This document shows positions 10,071-20,154 of a stretch of 64,000 nucleotides of DNA, piece after piece (position 1 is the stretch's first letter; each line of letters begins with the position of its first letter). The position numbers and the translations under genes are program-made. Source of the DNA: JANXQG01 sp963775975 (GTDB lineage Bacteria > Planctomycetota > Planctomycetia > Pirellulales > Thermoguttaceae); assembly GCA_963775975.1 (NCBI GenBank), contig CAVZKX010000002.1, positions 1,240,001 to 1,304,000 on the forward strand. Reading direction: 5' to 3'. Below the pieces are notes generated by a model that was not told where the DNA came from, did no database searches, and saw only the letters and a list, made by a program, of their open reading frames with translations.

Positions 10071-11897
10071 GTGATCCGATCATTTTTTCCATTCGTCTTT
10101 CTCCTTGCAATTTGCTCGGCTTCAACGACTACGCTCGCCGCCGACCTGATCCTCGCCGACGCCGGCAAAACAGACTTCCGAATCGTCATCGCCGCCGACG
10201 CGGGGCCATCGACCCAATACGCGGCCAAGGAATTGCAATCGTTCCTGAAGCAGATTTCCGACGCTGAATTGCCGATCGTCAACGATCGCGAGCAAGCGAC
10301 GGAGCATGAAATAGAACTCGGCCTGAACAGTCATTTGAAAGCGCTCAGCACGACGATTGATTTCAAGAAGCTTGGGGACGAAGGCTATGTCATGCGCACC
10401 GTCGGGCCGCATCTCGTCATTGCCGGCGGCGCAGAGCGCGGCAGTCTTTATGGCGTCTACGGCCTCTTGGAAGACCACCTCGGCTGCCGCTGGTTCGCAC
10501 CGGACGTGAGCCGCATTCCTAAAAACCGCCGCATCGCTCTGCCCCCGCTCGATGAAACCAAAATCCCGGTACTGGAATATCGCGAGCCGTATACCTTCGA
10601 ATGCTTGGACGGCGACTGGGCCGCGCGGAACCGCATGAACTCCAGTAACGCACGATTGGACGCCCGGCATGGGGGCCGCATGCGCTTCGGCGACGGCTTC
10701 TTCTGTCACACGTTTGCCAACCTCGTTCCGCCCGCCGAATACTTCACAACCCATCCCGAGTACTTTTCGCTCGTCGGGGGCAAGCGGCAGGACGGCTACG
10801 CGCAGCTCTGCTGCACCAACGAGGACGTGATCCGCATCTGCACGGAAAAGATCCGTGCAGCCATGCGGGCACAGCCTGACGCCACCGTCTTTTCCATATC
10901 GCAGAACGATGTCGACAAGCGGTGCGAATGTCCGCGCTGCCAGGCGATTGCCCGGCAGGAGGGCAGCGAAGGCGCGCCGGTGCTCTATCTCGTGAACCGC
11001 GTGGCGGAAGCGGTAGAGAAAGAGTTTCCGCGCCAAGCGGTGGAAACGCTCGCCTACCAATGGACCCGCCATCCGCCGAAAAAAATGCGTCCACGGCCGA
11101 ACGTGATCGTGCGGCTCTGCCCTATCGAGTGCTGCTACTCGCACCCGATCGGCACTTGCGATAGTCCCGAGAGCCGGGCGTTTCGCGACGACCTCGTCGC
11201 CTGGTCAAAAGTTTCCGATCGGCTTTGGATCTGGGACTACGCAACCGATTTCTCGAATTATCTGCTGCCCTTTCCCAATCAGCGGGTGCGGCGGCCGAAC
11301 ATCCGCTTCTTCGTCGCCAATCACGTCAAAGGCATCTTCGAAGAAGACACCTACAACACGCCCCACGGCGAGCTTTCGGAGTTGGGCGGCTATCTCATGG
11401 CCAAGTTCCTTTGGGACCCGAACTACGATCAGGACAAAGCCATGAACGAGTTCCTCGAAGGCTATTACGGCGCTGCCGCTAAGCCGATCCGCAAATACAT
11501 CGACCGAATTCACAAAGGCGTCGAACGCGATAACATCCACGTTCACGTCTACGGGCCGCCTACGCGGCCCTATCTGGACGGAGCCGAACTCTGCCTCGCC
11601 GACAACTTGTGGGACGATGCAGAGGACGATGTATCGGCCGATCCGGCAGCTCTGCGACGAGTCCAGCTCTCGCGGATGAGCGTTGATTACGCCATCGTCG
11701 AACGGGCCCGCGCCAACCCGCAAGGCAAGCCAGATTCGATCGCCGAACGGGATTTGATCGAACTTGCCCGAATGCGCTTTGCGCCCTTCATGCGGACGCT
11801 GGAAAAGAGCGGCATGAATCATTTGAGCGAGGGGCAAAAGCTCGATTTCCCGAGCTACCGGACTTCGCTGGCCAAGGCGCTGAAGATCAAGTTGTAA
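10071..11897 (+). CDS. Secreted DUF4838 protein, glycoside-hydrolase-like
   Basis: 608 residues from a GTG, with a signal peptide ending near TTLAADL. The first part (about 40-160: STQYAAKELQSFLKQI, GPHLVIAGGAERGSLYGVYG, LLEDHLGCRWFAPD) matches the accessory domain seen in front of GH20 and GH67 catalytic domains. The rest is DUF4838, with conserved blocks SQNDVDKRCECPRC and LGGYLMAKFLWDPNYD. Two cysteine pairs are typical. The family is common in planctomycetes and is thought to act on complex glycans outside the cytoplasm. It stands alone with its own promoter. Confidence 0.85.
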   Translation: MIRSFFPFVFLLAICSASTTTLAADLILADAGKTDFRIVIAADAGPSTQYAAKELQSFLKQISDAELPIVNDREQATEHEIELGLNSHLKALSTTIDFKKLGDEGYVMRTVGPHLVIAGGAERGSLYGVYGLLEDHLGCRWFAPDVSRIPKNRRIALPPLDETKIPVLEYREPYTFECLDGDWAARNRMNSSNARLDARHGGRMRFGDGFFCHTFANLVPPAEYFTTHPEYFSLVGGKRQDGYAQLCCTNEDVIRICTEKIRAAMRAQPDATVFSISQNDVDKRCECPRCQAIARQEGSEGAPVLYLVNRVAEAVEKEFPRQAVETLAYQWTRHPPKKMRPRPNVIVRLCPIECCYSHPIGTCDSPESRAFRDDLVAWSKVSDRLWIWDYATDFSNYLLPFPNQRVRRPNIRFFVANHVKGIFEEDTYNTPHGELSELGGYLMAKFLWDPNYDQDKAMNEFLEGYYGAAAKPIRKYIDRIHKGVERDNIHVHVYGPPTRPYLDGAELCLADNLWDDAEDDVSADPAALRRVQLSRMSVDYAIVERARANPQGKPDSIAERDLIELARMRFAPFMRTLEKSGMNHLSEGQKLDFPSYRTSLAKALKIKL

Positions 11898-12254
11898 TAC
11901 TGGAGCTTTGATTTAATTGGGTTCAGGTTGCCCAACGTAATCTCGCTACCTTGTCTATTCTTCTCCTTTTGCCAAAACCCGCTAAACCGATATAATAGAC
12001 TCCCGCCGGGGTCGTTCACTCCTTTACGCATGTTTCCCAAAGTCAACGTGCGTTCTGGTCGTGAGTTGCCGCTTGGCAACGTTTGAACGGTAGTATTGGC
12101 CATTGTCGGCGGCAGGCGTGTCGCCGTAAGTCTAGTAGCAGTAAGTGTTTATGAACTGCCGACGATCGCACATCGCGGTCTCGGCACCGGACGTGCTTTC
12201 AGAGGATGCCGCCAAAGGAACAGCCCCAGGAACATCCCGCTGAAGGAGCCACCC
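11898..12254. other. rpoD upstream region with long leader
   Basis: 357 bases. Apart from the promoter at 11969-11996 there is a leader of roughly 250 bases before the sigma-factor GTG. I see no convincing riboswitch or small ORF in it. Confidence 0.35.
11969..11996 (+). promoter_or_regulatory. Sigma70-type promoter for the sigma-factor gene
   Basis: TTGCCA at 11969-11974 and TATAAT at 11991-11996, spacing 16. Transcription would begin near 12003, giving a leader of about 250 bases before the GTG at 12255. Confidence 0.45.
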
Positions 12255-13974
12255 GTGTCGAAAATCGCCACCAAGTTCGCCCGCAATCATAAGAAGGCAC
12301 CTGCCAAGCCCGCCAAAGTGAACGGCCACTGCCGCCCTGCCAAGCGCCCCGTCGCGAACGATTTCCTCGGCAACGAGGAATTCGAAACCGAAGATTCGCA
12401 GGTGGCGGTCGCGGTAGAGACGGACGTGGATGAGGAACTGGAGGCGGAACTCGAAGTGGAGGCCGAAGCGGAAGCCGAGCCGGAACCGACGACGGGCGAC
12501 GACGACCAGATCGACGACCCGATCCGCATCTATCTGATGCAGATGGGCGAGATTCCGCTCTTGAGCCGCCCGGAAGAAATCACGGCGGCGAAGCAGATCA
12601 AGCGTGCCCGGCGGCGCTTCCGCCACATCATGCTGGCGACGGACTACGTGCTGCACGCGGCGGTGGAGATGCTGAAGGCGATCCGCGACGGTCGCACGCG
12701 GCTGGACCGCACGATGGAGGTATCAGTCGTCAACATCCGCGAAAAGAAGCGGCTGATCAAGGTCTTGGAACCGAACGTGCGGACGCTGGACCACATCATG
12801 GCCGACAACCGCAAGGACTTCGCTATCGCCGTCCGCAAGGGCCGGCCGATCAAGGAGCGCCGCGCAGGCCTGGCGGCGGCTGATCGCCCGGCGGAGCCGC
12901 GCCGTGCGGCTGATCGAGGAGCTCGGCCTGCGGACGCAGCGCCTGCAGCCGATCCTGGAGAAGGTCAAGCAGATCCTGCGGCAGATGGAAGAGATGCGCG
13001 CCGATCTCCGGCTGTTGAAGGGGCCGTCCCATGCCGCGCGGCGGGCCGAACTGAAGAAGGAACTCTGCCGCTTGATGAGGATCACGCTGGAGAGCCCGGG
13101 CACGCTCCGCCGCCGCATGGACCGCATCAACGACCTCGCCGGCCAGTACGAAGCGGCCAAGCGGCGGCTCTCGGCCGGGAATCTGCGACTGGTGGTCTCC
13201 ATCGCCAAGCGCTATCGCAACCGCGGCCTGAGCTTCCTGGATCTCATCCAGGAAGGCAATACGGGCTTGATGCGGGCGGTCGACAAGTTCGAATCGGCCC
13301 GCGGATACAAGTTCTCGACCTACGCCACTTGGTGGATCCGCCAGGCGATCACGCGGGCGATCGCCGACCAGAGCCGCACGATCCGCGTGCCGGTACACAT
13401 GATCGAGACGATGGGCCGCGTACGCGGCGTGCATCGGCAGTTGTTCCAGGACAAGGCGTCCGAGCCGAACCTTGAGGACACCGCCGAGGCGGCCGGCATC
13501 TCGGTCGAAGAGACGACGTGCATCCTGCGGATGACGCGGGCGCCGCTCTCGCTCGATCAGCCGGTGGGCGAGCACGACGACACTTACTTCGGTGAGTTCC
13601 TCGAAGACTACCGCGAGGTCGATCCCCTCATGGAGATGAATTACGAAATGCTCAAGTCGCGGATCGCCGACGTGCTGCAGAGCCTCGAATACCGCGAGCG
13701 GGAAATCCTGCGCCTGCGTTACGGGCTGATCGACGGCTATGCGTACACGTTGGAAGAAGTGGGCAAGATCTTTTCCGTGACGCGGGAGCGGGTGCGGCAG
13801 ATCGAGACCAAGGCGGTGCGGGCGTTGCAGCATCCGGTCCGTGCGCGGCAACTCTGCGGCTTCTTGGACGAATCGCGGCGGTGCGCGGCGGTTCATGCGA
13901 TGGCCGGGCACGGAGCCGTGGCGAACGGGGCAGTGGCGGAGATGGTGACGGAGGGTGCGATGGAAAGCGTGTGA
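12255..13974 (+). CDS. rpoD: Primary-type RNA polymerase sigma factor, one frameshift
   Basis: The start is GTG 12255 behind AAGGAG. An acidic Glu-rich stretch (residues 55-80) precedes region 1.2 (DDPIRIYLMQMGEIPLLSRP). After a long helical non-conserved region come region 2 (GNLRLVVSIAKRYRNRGLS, KFSTYATWWIRQAITRAIAD) and region 4 (LRLRYGLIDGYAYTLEEVG, VTRERVRQIETKAVRAL), which read the -10 and -35 boxes. The frame breaks near 12870; deleting one A there joins KERRA to AWRRLIARRSRA. About 573 residues in total. The Ala/Gly-rich tail beyond region 4 is unusual. A gene this central is probably intact in the cell. Confidence 0.88.
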
Positions 13975-13999
13975 CCTTGAGTCCCGTGCCGCGGCGCCG

Positions 14000-14024
14000 G
14001 GACACAACCCGAACGGTTGTGTCC
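14000..14024. repeat. Small perfect hairpin after rpoD
   Basis: GGACACAACC and GGTTGTGTCC around a 5-base loop, 25 bases past the sigma-factor stop. There is no T-run, so it may be a small palindromic element or mRNA-stabilising stem rather than a terminator. Confidence 0.5.
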
Positions 14025-14146
14025 ATGCGTTGCTAGATTGCTGACTTGCCGAACAGATTGGCAATCTGCTCCATGGAATTACTTTTCTGAAACCCACTAG
14101 CCGGCATGCTCACGAACGACCGCCTAAAAGCGGAACTCCAGCGCGC

Positions 14147-14201
14147 AAAAAGCCCCGGCAAGACCACTGCGGGATGTGGTCCGGCCGGGGCCTGCTTTTT
14201 T
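14147..14201. terminator. Bidirectional terminator between convergent genes
   Basis: A long stem (AGCCCCGGC with GCCGGGGC, inner GACCAC with GTGGTC) is flanked by AAAA on the left and a seven-T run on the right. It lies between rpoD on the plus strand and the secreted-protein gene on the minus strand, so it can stop both. Confidence 0.75.
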
Positions 14202-14255
14202 CGCCGAAGCGGCATCTTGCCGCCTTGCACTGCGGCTGGAAGCCGCATCTATGGC

Positions 14256-15971
14256 CTAATTCTCTGTCGCTGACTCGCTGCCTTCGGTGGCATGGCCGAC
14301 GCTATAGATCGTCTGCAGCAGTGTCTTGATCACGCCCGATTCCACGTTCAGCCGCATTTGCACGCCATTCTCGATCGGCTTCACGGTCATCGTCACTTTG
14401 TCCTTGCCCGGCATCTTAGCCAGTTGCTCGGCGATCTTGCCCGCCACCTTCTTCGCCTGCGCGTCCGACGGATTGGTATCGGGCGTTGCTTTGGCGACAA
14501 ACTTGGCGATCGGGCCGGCCGAGATGGCCATTTCCATCGGCGTGATCGACTTATCCGGGCTTTCTTTCGAGGCGGCGATCGCCTTCTTTAGCGCCGCGAT
14601 CGGATCCTTTCCCGCGCCGAAATACAGCCGCGACTCGCTAACTCCAATGACAATCTGCACCGCGTCGCCGAATACCGCTTTCGCTTCGGCCGCTGGTACA
14701 GGAATCGTCACCACGTGGAACTTCACGTCGTCGTAGGTTTCCGCGTTCAGTTTGATCATCGACTCGACTTCGGGCTTGTCGGTAATGATCTCCTTGACGA
14801 GCTTTTTGAACGTCGCGTCGAGCTTGTCGCCCGCAGCGATCAGCGAACCTACGATGAACGAAGGATTGTCGTCAAGCACGACCGACATGCCGCAATCGCT
14901 CTTCTTCAGCTCCATCGTCTGCCGTGCAACATCCAAAGCGTCATTGAGCAATTGCTTGCCCAACTCCTTCTGCTTGTCGCTCAGGCCCTCGTTATCGTCC
15001 AACTGCTTGGCGGCGCCTTCCTTGACTTTGGCGAGCATCTCCTTGCCTTGGGCCACCGTGTCGTCGTCGGATTTGCCCGCGGCTAGCATGGTCATGGCGG
15101 CGCCCGGCAGGGCGAAGCCGGCAAAGTTCGACTTGACGTTCTTCATCGCCGCGCACTTGGTCGCCAACTCGGTGCCGTCCACGGCGCGGGTCTCAATGTC
15201 CAAAAAGAGCGACTTGGAATCCGCGTCGATTCCCAGCCCGATCACCAGCGTGTCGAGTTCCTTGCTCATCTTGTCCAGGCCGTCGAACATCTGCTTGACG
15301 CTGGTCTGCTGCATCGCCTGCTGCTCGGCATTGCCGGGCTGCGCGGAAAGAGCAAGTGTTACCAGCCCTCGCATCGCGCCAAGGAACTGATTGCGACGCT
15401 CGGCCGGCACGTTCTGCACGTTGCCGCGGACGGAAATCAAATACTTCTTGGCCAGGTCCGCAATATGCGATGAGGGATCGTCTTTGGCCGCGTTGATTGA
15501 ATCCTCGCTGTCGCTAAGAACGGCCCACTCGCCCTTCTGCTTGGCGAAGAGCGTTTTTCCCGTCGGACTGGGAATTTCATAGACGCCCTTGTCGTTGGGC
15601 GTCGGCGGTCCGCCCGGCGCCGGCAGGCCCGCCATGAGTTGCTTCAGGTCGCTGACCGGCAGGTAGCCCTGCGCGACCGGTTGATCGGATTCTCCCACCG
15701 TGACCAGCACGCCCCAGGGACGCGACTTGTCCAGCCCGGCAAGCTTCTTTCCCTGGGTCGCCATCTGGAGGAAGCCGTCCAGCTTCTCCGCCAGGCCGAA
15801 GTGCGAATCGATCTTGTCGATCACCTTCAAGTCGGCCGTCAATTGATCGTAGCCCGCGAACGCGATGGTCAGCGCCGGCTTGGCGTCGGCCGCGGACAGT
15901 TTCGTGGCCGGCAACCATCCGGCTACCGCCAGCAAGAGCATGGCGGACAGTTTTCCGAGCGGCTTTTTCAT
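14256..15971 (-). CDS. Secreted protein of unknown function, planctomycete type
   Basis: 571 residues from ATG 15971, preceded by GAGGAG; a signal peptide (MKKPLGKLSAMLLLAVAGWL) is cleaved near LSAADA. The mature part begins ALTIAFAGYDQL and contains a run of Lys/Asp-rich helices and LVTVGESDQPVAQGYLPVSD. There are no catalytic motifs I can name. Its architecture resembles the 742-residue secreted protein at 47999, which also carries a DSEDSINAAKDDPS-like or equivalent helical region, so the two may be distant members of one exported family. Convergent with rpoD. Confidence 0.7.
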   Translation of the reverse strand: MKKPLGKLSAMLLLAVAGWLPATKLSAADAKPALTIAFAGYDQLTADLKVIDKIDSHFGLAEKLDGFLQMATQGKKLAGLDKSRPWGVLVTVGESDQPVAQGYLPVSDLKQLMAGLPAPGGPPTPNDKGVYEIPSPTGKTLFAKQKGEWAVLSDSEDSINAAKDDPSSHIADLAKKYLISVRGNVQNVPAERRNQFLGAMRGLVTLALSAQPGNAEQQAMQQTSVKQMFDGLDKMSKELDTLVIGLGIDADSKSLFLDIETRAVDGTELATKCAAMKNVKSNFAGFALPGAAMTMLAAGKSDDDTVAQGKEMLAKVKEGAAKQLDDNEGLSDKQKELGKQLLNDALDVARQTMELKKSDCGMSVVLDDNPSFIVGSLIAAGDKLDATFKKLVKEIITDKPEVESMIKLNAETYDDVKFHVVTIPVPAAEAKAVFGDAVQIVIGVSESRLYFGAGKDPIAALKKAIAASKESPDKSITPMEMAISAGPIAKFVAKATPDTNPSDAQAKKVAGKIAEQLAKMPGKDKVTMTVKPIENGVQMRLNVESGVIKTLLQTIYSVGHATEGSESATEN

Positions 15972-16383
15972 GATGGATCTCCTCGTTCCTTTTGATGAGC
16001 ATGATTTCCGCATCGGCACCGCGCCGCGGCGAAATCGTTTGGGTTAAGTGTACATGGCTTTTCGCAATAGACTAGCCCCCAAGGGGAGTCGTCGCCTTGC
16101 GAAAGCAGCAAACTCGTGGCGACGCACAACCCTCGTGACGACGCTCTGCGTCGTCACGTGCAACTCGGCCGCTCTGCGGCCCTCCCGCGCGTTCGCACAC
16201 AAAGCGTGGGAACGAGTCAATCTGGGCAAAATGCGCCGTATCGGATATACACACAGGACCGCGATGCGGTTACATTGATTATTTGTCGCCGATCACGCAT
16301 TATTGTTCTAGTGCCCGTCGCGGCATCTTTGCTAACATTCGTCGTTTCCTGGGCATTATTCCTTTACTCCGAGGTAAGCCATA
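15972..16383. other. Intergenic region with two perfect hairpins
   Basis: 412 bases between divergent genes. It holds the hairpins at 16135-16181 and, just before the next gene, CGAGGT as a likely ribosome-binding site. I could not fix a promoter. Confidence 0.4.
16135..16181. repeat. Two adjacent hairpins with TCT loops
   Basis: GTGACGACGC-TCT-GCGTCGTCAC at 16135-16157 and GGCCGC-TCT-GCGGCC at 16167-16181. Both have the same three-base loop, suggesting elements of one kind. Confidence 0.7.
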
Positions 16384-17379
16384 ATGAACGCCATTGCCTT
16401 TCAAATCTTGACGGTCCTCGTCGCGGCGGGCGGCCCCGCCGTGCCGCAGAATGCACTCTTGAACGATCTGGTCAACAAGGGCGTGACCATGCCCGATGGT
16501 CAGATCGTGCAATTGCCCCCGCCGCTCATGCCCGAGGGAATGACAGCCGCCGAACAAGCGGCCGTGCTGAAAGAAGTGGCTGCCAAGGACAGGGCTCTCA
16601 GGGGCGACGTGAAACAGTTACTCAGCAATTCGTCCGCGGCGCCTGTCTCCCTCACGCTGGGCAAGTCGGCCAGCCAGCAAGGTAACGATTTGATTCGCAA
16701 GGTGAATGTCTGCTTCATCGTTTACGGCGATTGGAACGTGCTGGTAGGCAAAAACTTCGCCAATAACATCTTGAAAAAAGGCAACGCGAAAGCCCAGGCC
16801 CAAGCCGGCGGCACGACGGTCTCTGAAGCCGGGAATTTGAATCCGGCCGAATTGGCTGTCCGCCGGCTCAGCGATCGCTCGACGCCCGAACTCAAGGAGT
16901 ACTTTCTCTACACGACCTTCAAGCTCTTCGGCCAGGTCGAGGTCAGTGCCACGCGCTTCAGCGTGGCCACCAAGACGCCCACGGGCGTCGTCGTCGCCGC
17001 CTCGGTCGATCCGCGCTTTGCAAAGGACAAGCAGTATCCGAATCAATGGAAGCCGATCGTGCGGAACGCAGCGGGCAACCCCGTCATCGGCGACGCGCAG
17101 CCCTATTCCGGGGCCGCCTTCTATGCCAAGGTGACCCGTTTGTCCGAACCGGCCAATGCGATCTTCGTCGAATATCATTCGGCCTTTTACGAGCCGCAAG
17201 ACTGGTTCGGCCAAGGTAACGACAACCTCCTGCCCGCGGAGTTGCGAAAGATCATCCCGTATCAGGTGAAGCAATTCCGCATCAAGCTGGCAACCGCGAC
17301 CGCAAACGCCGCCAAGGACAACGCGGCCGCAAACGCGACCGCCGAAAAGAAGCCGGGCGACGAGACGGCGAAAAAGTGA
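16384..17379 (+). CDS. Secreted protein of unknown function
   Basis: 331 residues with a weak N-terminal signal (MNAIAFQILTVLVAAGGPA). An Ala/Glu helix (MTAAEQAAVLKEVAAKDRAL) is followed by a compact region (about 90-300) containing VNVCFIVYGDWNVLVGK, LKEYFLYTTFKLFGQVEVSA, PTGVVVAASVDPRF and IFVEYHSAFYEPQDWF, then an Ala/Lys tail. I recall similar hypothetical proteins in planctomycetes but no assigned role. Start supported by CGAGGT ten bases upstream. Confidence 0.7.
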   Translation: MNAIAFQILTVLVAAGGPAVPQNALLNDLVNKGVTMPDGQIVQLPPPLMPEGMTAAEQAAVLKEVAAKDRALRGDVKQLLSNSSAAPVSLTLGKSASQQGNDLIRKVNVCFIVYGDWNVLVGKNFANNILKKGNAKAQAQAGGTTVSEAGNLNPAELAVRRLSDRSTPELKEYFLYTTFKLFGQVEVSATRFSVATKTPTGVVVAASVDPRFAKDKQYPNQWKPIVRNAAGNPVIGDAQPYSGAAFYAKVTRLSEPANAIFVEYHSAFYEPQDWFGQGNDNLLPAELRKIIPYQVKQFRIKLATATANAAKDNAAANATAEKKPGDETAKK

Positions 17380-17438
17380 CGCGGTCCGCGGCGGCCGCCA
17401 TTGAAGCCCGACGCGCAAGCGAGTGGGGGGAACCGCTC

Positions 17439-17609
17439 ATGACCCGCTTTTGGCAATTCCTCCTCATCGCCACTTTCCTCCCGCTCTGCTGGCTTCTGAT
17501 GCAGGCCGTGCATGAGTTGGGCCACGCGTCGGATGCCTGGGCGACCGGCGGCACCGTCACGCTGTCGGTCGTTGTTATAATGGAAGTGGTATTCAGTTCG
17601 TCGCAATGA
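17439..17609 (+). pseudogene. Truncated M50-type membrane metalloprotease
   Basis: MTRFWQFLLIATFLPLCWLL is a transmembrane start followed at once by AVHELGHASDAWATGGTVT, the zinc-binding HExxH motif of site-2-protease-like membrane peptidases. Full-length proteins of this kind continue with several more helices; this one stops after 56 residues in an unrelated tail. A half copy of the GCCCGACGCGCAAGCGAG element lies just upstream at 17404-17430. Probably a decayed gene. Confidence 0.6.
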
Positions 17610-17631
17610 TCGAACCTATTCGAGCCGTATC

Positions 17632-18267
17632 GTGTCGAAGCAACGCAAACTCTCTGACGCGCTAATTTTACCGTTTGCTTTTGGCCTGATTGTCGGCGGC
17701 GCGTTGACGGGGTTTGTGATCTGTTTCGGCTTGGGAGAGGTAGAGCGTCTTCTCGGCGGAATGCACACTGAGGGAGTTCCAAAGAACCCGAACCAGCAAA
17801 TCGTATTGGTTGGCGAGTGGTTATGCACGCTCTTGCTTTCCGTTTTTGCTGCCAGTCTGTTCGAGTTGCTGATCGTCAAACTGATTACGATGATTGCCGC
17901 ATTTCCCCTGTCGCCGCGTCTCAAGCCACAAGGCCTCTTCATTGTTGGCACACTCGTTGCGTGCGGTTGCACGATCATTTCCTGCTTGACGATAGATCTT
18001 GGACCGCATCCTGAGCTTCACCCATACAAAGGGCCCTCACCGCCATTTCCTTACTATGTTTTCTCAGTTTGTGCTATAGCTCCGCTTCTGCTGCTTCGGC
18101 GCGAGGAATTAGATAGCGATGATGGGGAGGACTGGTCACGTCTTTCCCTTGAATGTCTCGAAAGGGCGTACGGCGACGACGAACCTGAGTACACGTCGGA
18201 CTCGATCCGCGAAGCGAACCCGTCGTTCAAAACCCCACCCTCATCGCCGCACACAAAAACCGCATGA
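17632..18267 (+). CDS. Four-helix membrane protein of unknown function
   Basis: 211 residues from a GTG. Hydrophobic segments at about 10-35, 62-95, 103-123 and 140-157 indicate a polytopic inner-membrane protein; the C-terminal 50 residues are acidic and cytoplasmic-looking. A TATAAT at 17576-17581 may belong to its promoter. The 3' end overlaps the convergent DUF2461 gene by 41 bases. No family recognised. Confidence 0.65.
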   Translation: MSKQRKLSDALILPFAFGLIVGGALTGFVICFGLGEVERLLGGMHTEGVPKNPNQQIVLVGEWLCTLLLSVFAASLFELLIVKLITMIAAFPLSPRLKPQGLFIVGTLVACGCTIISCLTIDLGPHPELHPYKGPSPPFPYYVFSVCAIAPLLLLRREELDSDDGEDWSRLSLECLERAYGDDEPEYTSDSIREANPSFKTPPSSPHTKTA

Positions 18268-18900
18268 ACGGCTTTCCTGCCGCGAACGACTCGGCCACGT
18301 GGTTGACGTACTTCTTCGATAGACACGTCCCGCTCTTCCAACTCTTCAACCGCGATGAAATCGGTCCGCTTGATGTCCTCAATGAACGGATGACTCGCGT
18401 CGAAGCCACGCGGCGGACGCTTCAATTTGCCGCCAGCTAACTCCCAGCGAGCGCGAAACTTGCGGTCGTTGCGGGCACGCTTCCACTTCTCCGGCGAGTC
18501 GACGATCGCCTGCCGAATCATAGCCAGCGCCGTCAGGCTCCGGCCGCCAAAGCCCCAAGGCCAGAAAACACTCGCCCGGCGCGATGTGGACGTAAAAGCC
18601 CGGTGCATGAACGTCGCGGCCGAGCTCGTGGCGGAACTGGATGCCGACGTTCGTCTTGTAGGGCTTCGCATCCTTGGCGAAGCGGGTGTCGCGGTAAATC
18701 CGCATCAGCGACCCGCCCATGCGGCGGTCGCTGGCCACGAAGTGGGGTGCGATCTTCTTCAGCCGCGGCTGGAACGCGCGGATGAACTCCAACGCCGGTC
18801 CGAGCACTTGCTCTTCGTAGCGGGATTTGTTCTTCGCGAACCAGGGGCGGTTGTTGTTGGCCGCCAACTGCTCCAGGAACTCGAAAAAGGAAGGTCGCAT
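18227..18900 (-). CDS. DUF2461 family protein, two frame breaks
   Basis: The start MRPSFFEFLEQLAANNNRPW is typical of DUF2461, as are WFAKNKSRYEEQVLGPALEF, SLMRIYRDTRFAKDAKPY and PGFYVHIAPGECFLALGLW. The reading then changes frame near 18550 (continuing ALAMIRQAIVDSPEKW to GFDASHPFIEDIKRTDFIAV) and again near 18320 (VNHVAESFAAGKPFMRFLCA). Joined, it gives a protein of the usual ~225 residues. The biochemical role of the family is not established. Confidence 0.75.
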
Positions 18901-19157
18901 ATTCAAGAAAGTGGCCGAGTTGTGCGTCTGTTTTTAATGGTGGGAAAATATTTTTTTCGGCCGCCGCCGGCCGGCGCGCAAGCTGATGCCGCACAACAGG
19001 TTATATCGCGCCGCCGGGCGTATTTCAAGACCGTCGCGCACCCATGCGACAAAAGAATTCCCCCATTTTCGCATAGCGCATCTAGCAATTATACTATAGA
19101 CGCACGTTGATAACAGTTAACTTAAACGATCAACCCATTTCCTCGAAAGCCATAACC

Positions 19158-19653
19158 ATGTCCCTCACCGCTCCTCCTATTCTCGAAAGCCGCGGCCCGC
19201 AAGCCGCCGCCTCTCCGCTGGAACGTCCTCCAGGAATTCTCCGATAACCGCGGCGTCGCCCTGCGGGTCGATCGCTCCTCCGGCGTCATCCAGGGCGTCA
19301 AGCTGCTGGGCACCGTCTCCAAGAAGGGCCGCGAGTATCCGGCCGCCGTCATCGCCAAGGCCGCGCCGATGTACGAAGGCATGAGGGTCAATATCGACCA
19401 CGTCGATCCGGGCCAGCGGCGGAGCCTTCGCGACCGCATCGGCATCGTGAAGAACATCGCCGTCAAGGAAGACGGCCTCTACGGCGACTTCTATTTCAAT
19501 CCCAAGCACGCCCTCGCCGAGCAAGTCGCCTGGGACGCCGAGAAGGCAACATCTACCGGTGGCGCGAGTATCAGCAGATGCTCGGCGCAGATCGAACAGT
19601 TGACGAAACTGATTTCGCAGGCGAATCCATTTGAAATTGTAACTAGAGGATAG
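19158..19653 (+). pseudogene. Phage prohead protease/capsid-precursor remnant
   Basis: The start MSLTAPPILESRGPQAAA shifts frame near 19215 to RWNVLQEFSDNRGVALRVD, then GVIQGVKLLGTVSKKGREYP and FYFNPKHALAEQVAWDAEKA. This is the N-terminal half of a planctomycete phage protein of the prohead-protease or capsid-precursor kind. After WDAEK it jumps into a different sequence and stops at 19653, so the middle has been deleted. It opens the first phage-like segment. Confidence 0.55.
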
Positions 19654-19654
19654 A

Positions 19655-19725
19655 ACTTAGATCTTAGTTCTTAGACCTTAGCTACACACGCTAAGGTCTA
19701 AGTACTGAGTACTAAGTACTAAGAA
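19655..19725. repeat. Stutter palindrome of CTTAG/CTAAG words
   Basis: Words such as TTAGTTCTTAGACCTTAGC face GCTAAGGTCTAAGTACT, forming an imperfect hairpin that ends three bases before the next ATG. Confidence 0.7.
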
Positions 19726-19727
19726 CC

Positions 19728-20042
19728 ATGAACCTCGACCACACTCCCGACTTCTACTCCCTCGACCACCTCGAACCCGTGACCCTGCAAGTCGCCGGGC
19801 AGCCGGATGTGCTAATTCCCGCCGCGCTCGGCCGTCCGACCGATTGGACGGAGACGCATCCGACCACCGGCAGTGTGCTGGAAGGTGACAAGATTTGGGT
19901 CTGGCCGATCGTCGCTACGCCCGTCCAACCGCCCTTGGGCTCGATCATCCTCGATAGCGACATGGCGCAATGGGCGATCATAACGGCTGTCAAGAAGAGC
20001 CATGCCGGTGTCTGGGAGTTCCATTGCCGGGTGACGTATTGA
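19728..20042 (+). CDS. Phage-module head or connector-like protein
   Basis: 104 residues, predicted beta-rich (VTLQVAGQPDVLIPAALGR, IWVWPIVATPVQPPLGSII, VWEFHCRVTY). No family recognised. Its place between the protease remnant and the glycosyltransferases, and its size, fit a small phage structural protein. There is no Shine-Dalgarno sequence: the stutter palindrome runs to three bases before the ATG. Confidence 0.5.
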   Translation: MNLDHTPDFYSLDHLEPVTLQVAGQPDVLIPAALGRPTDWTETHPTTGSVLEGDKIWVWPIVATPVQPPLGSIILDSDMAQWAIITAVKKSHAGVWEFHCRVTY

Positions 20043-20150
20043 TTTGGGTCTTGGGTCTTAGGACTTAGGTCTTAGGATCGAGACGGCTGGCATTGCTCGC
20101 ACGGCTTGAGGCAGAAACCCTAAGACCAAAGACCGAAGACCCAAGACCTA
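20043..20150. repeat. Stutter palindrome of GGTCTTAGG/CCTAAGACC words
   Basis: A run of GTCTTGGGTCTTAGGACTTA words, a non-repetitive centre, then the complementary AAGACCAAAGACCGAAGACC run. It fills the whole gap to the glycosyltransferase ATG. Confidence 0.75.
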
Positions 20151-20154
20151 AATC

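Noticed and set aside
17376..17438. N-terminal extension of the M50-like fragment starting at 17376
   Set aside because: The extension is a translated half copy of the AAGCCCGACGCGCAAGCGAG element; the natural start is the ATG at 17439 before the membrane helix.
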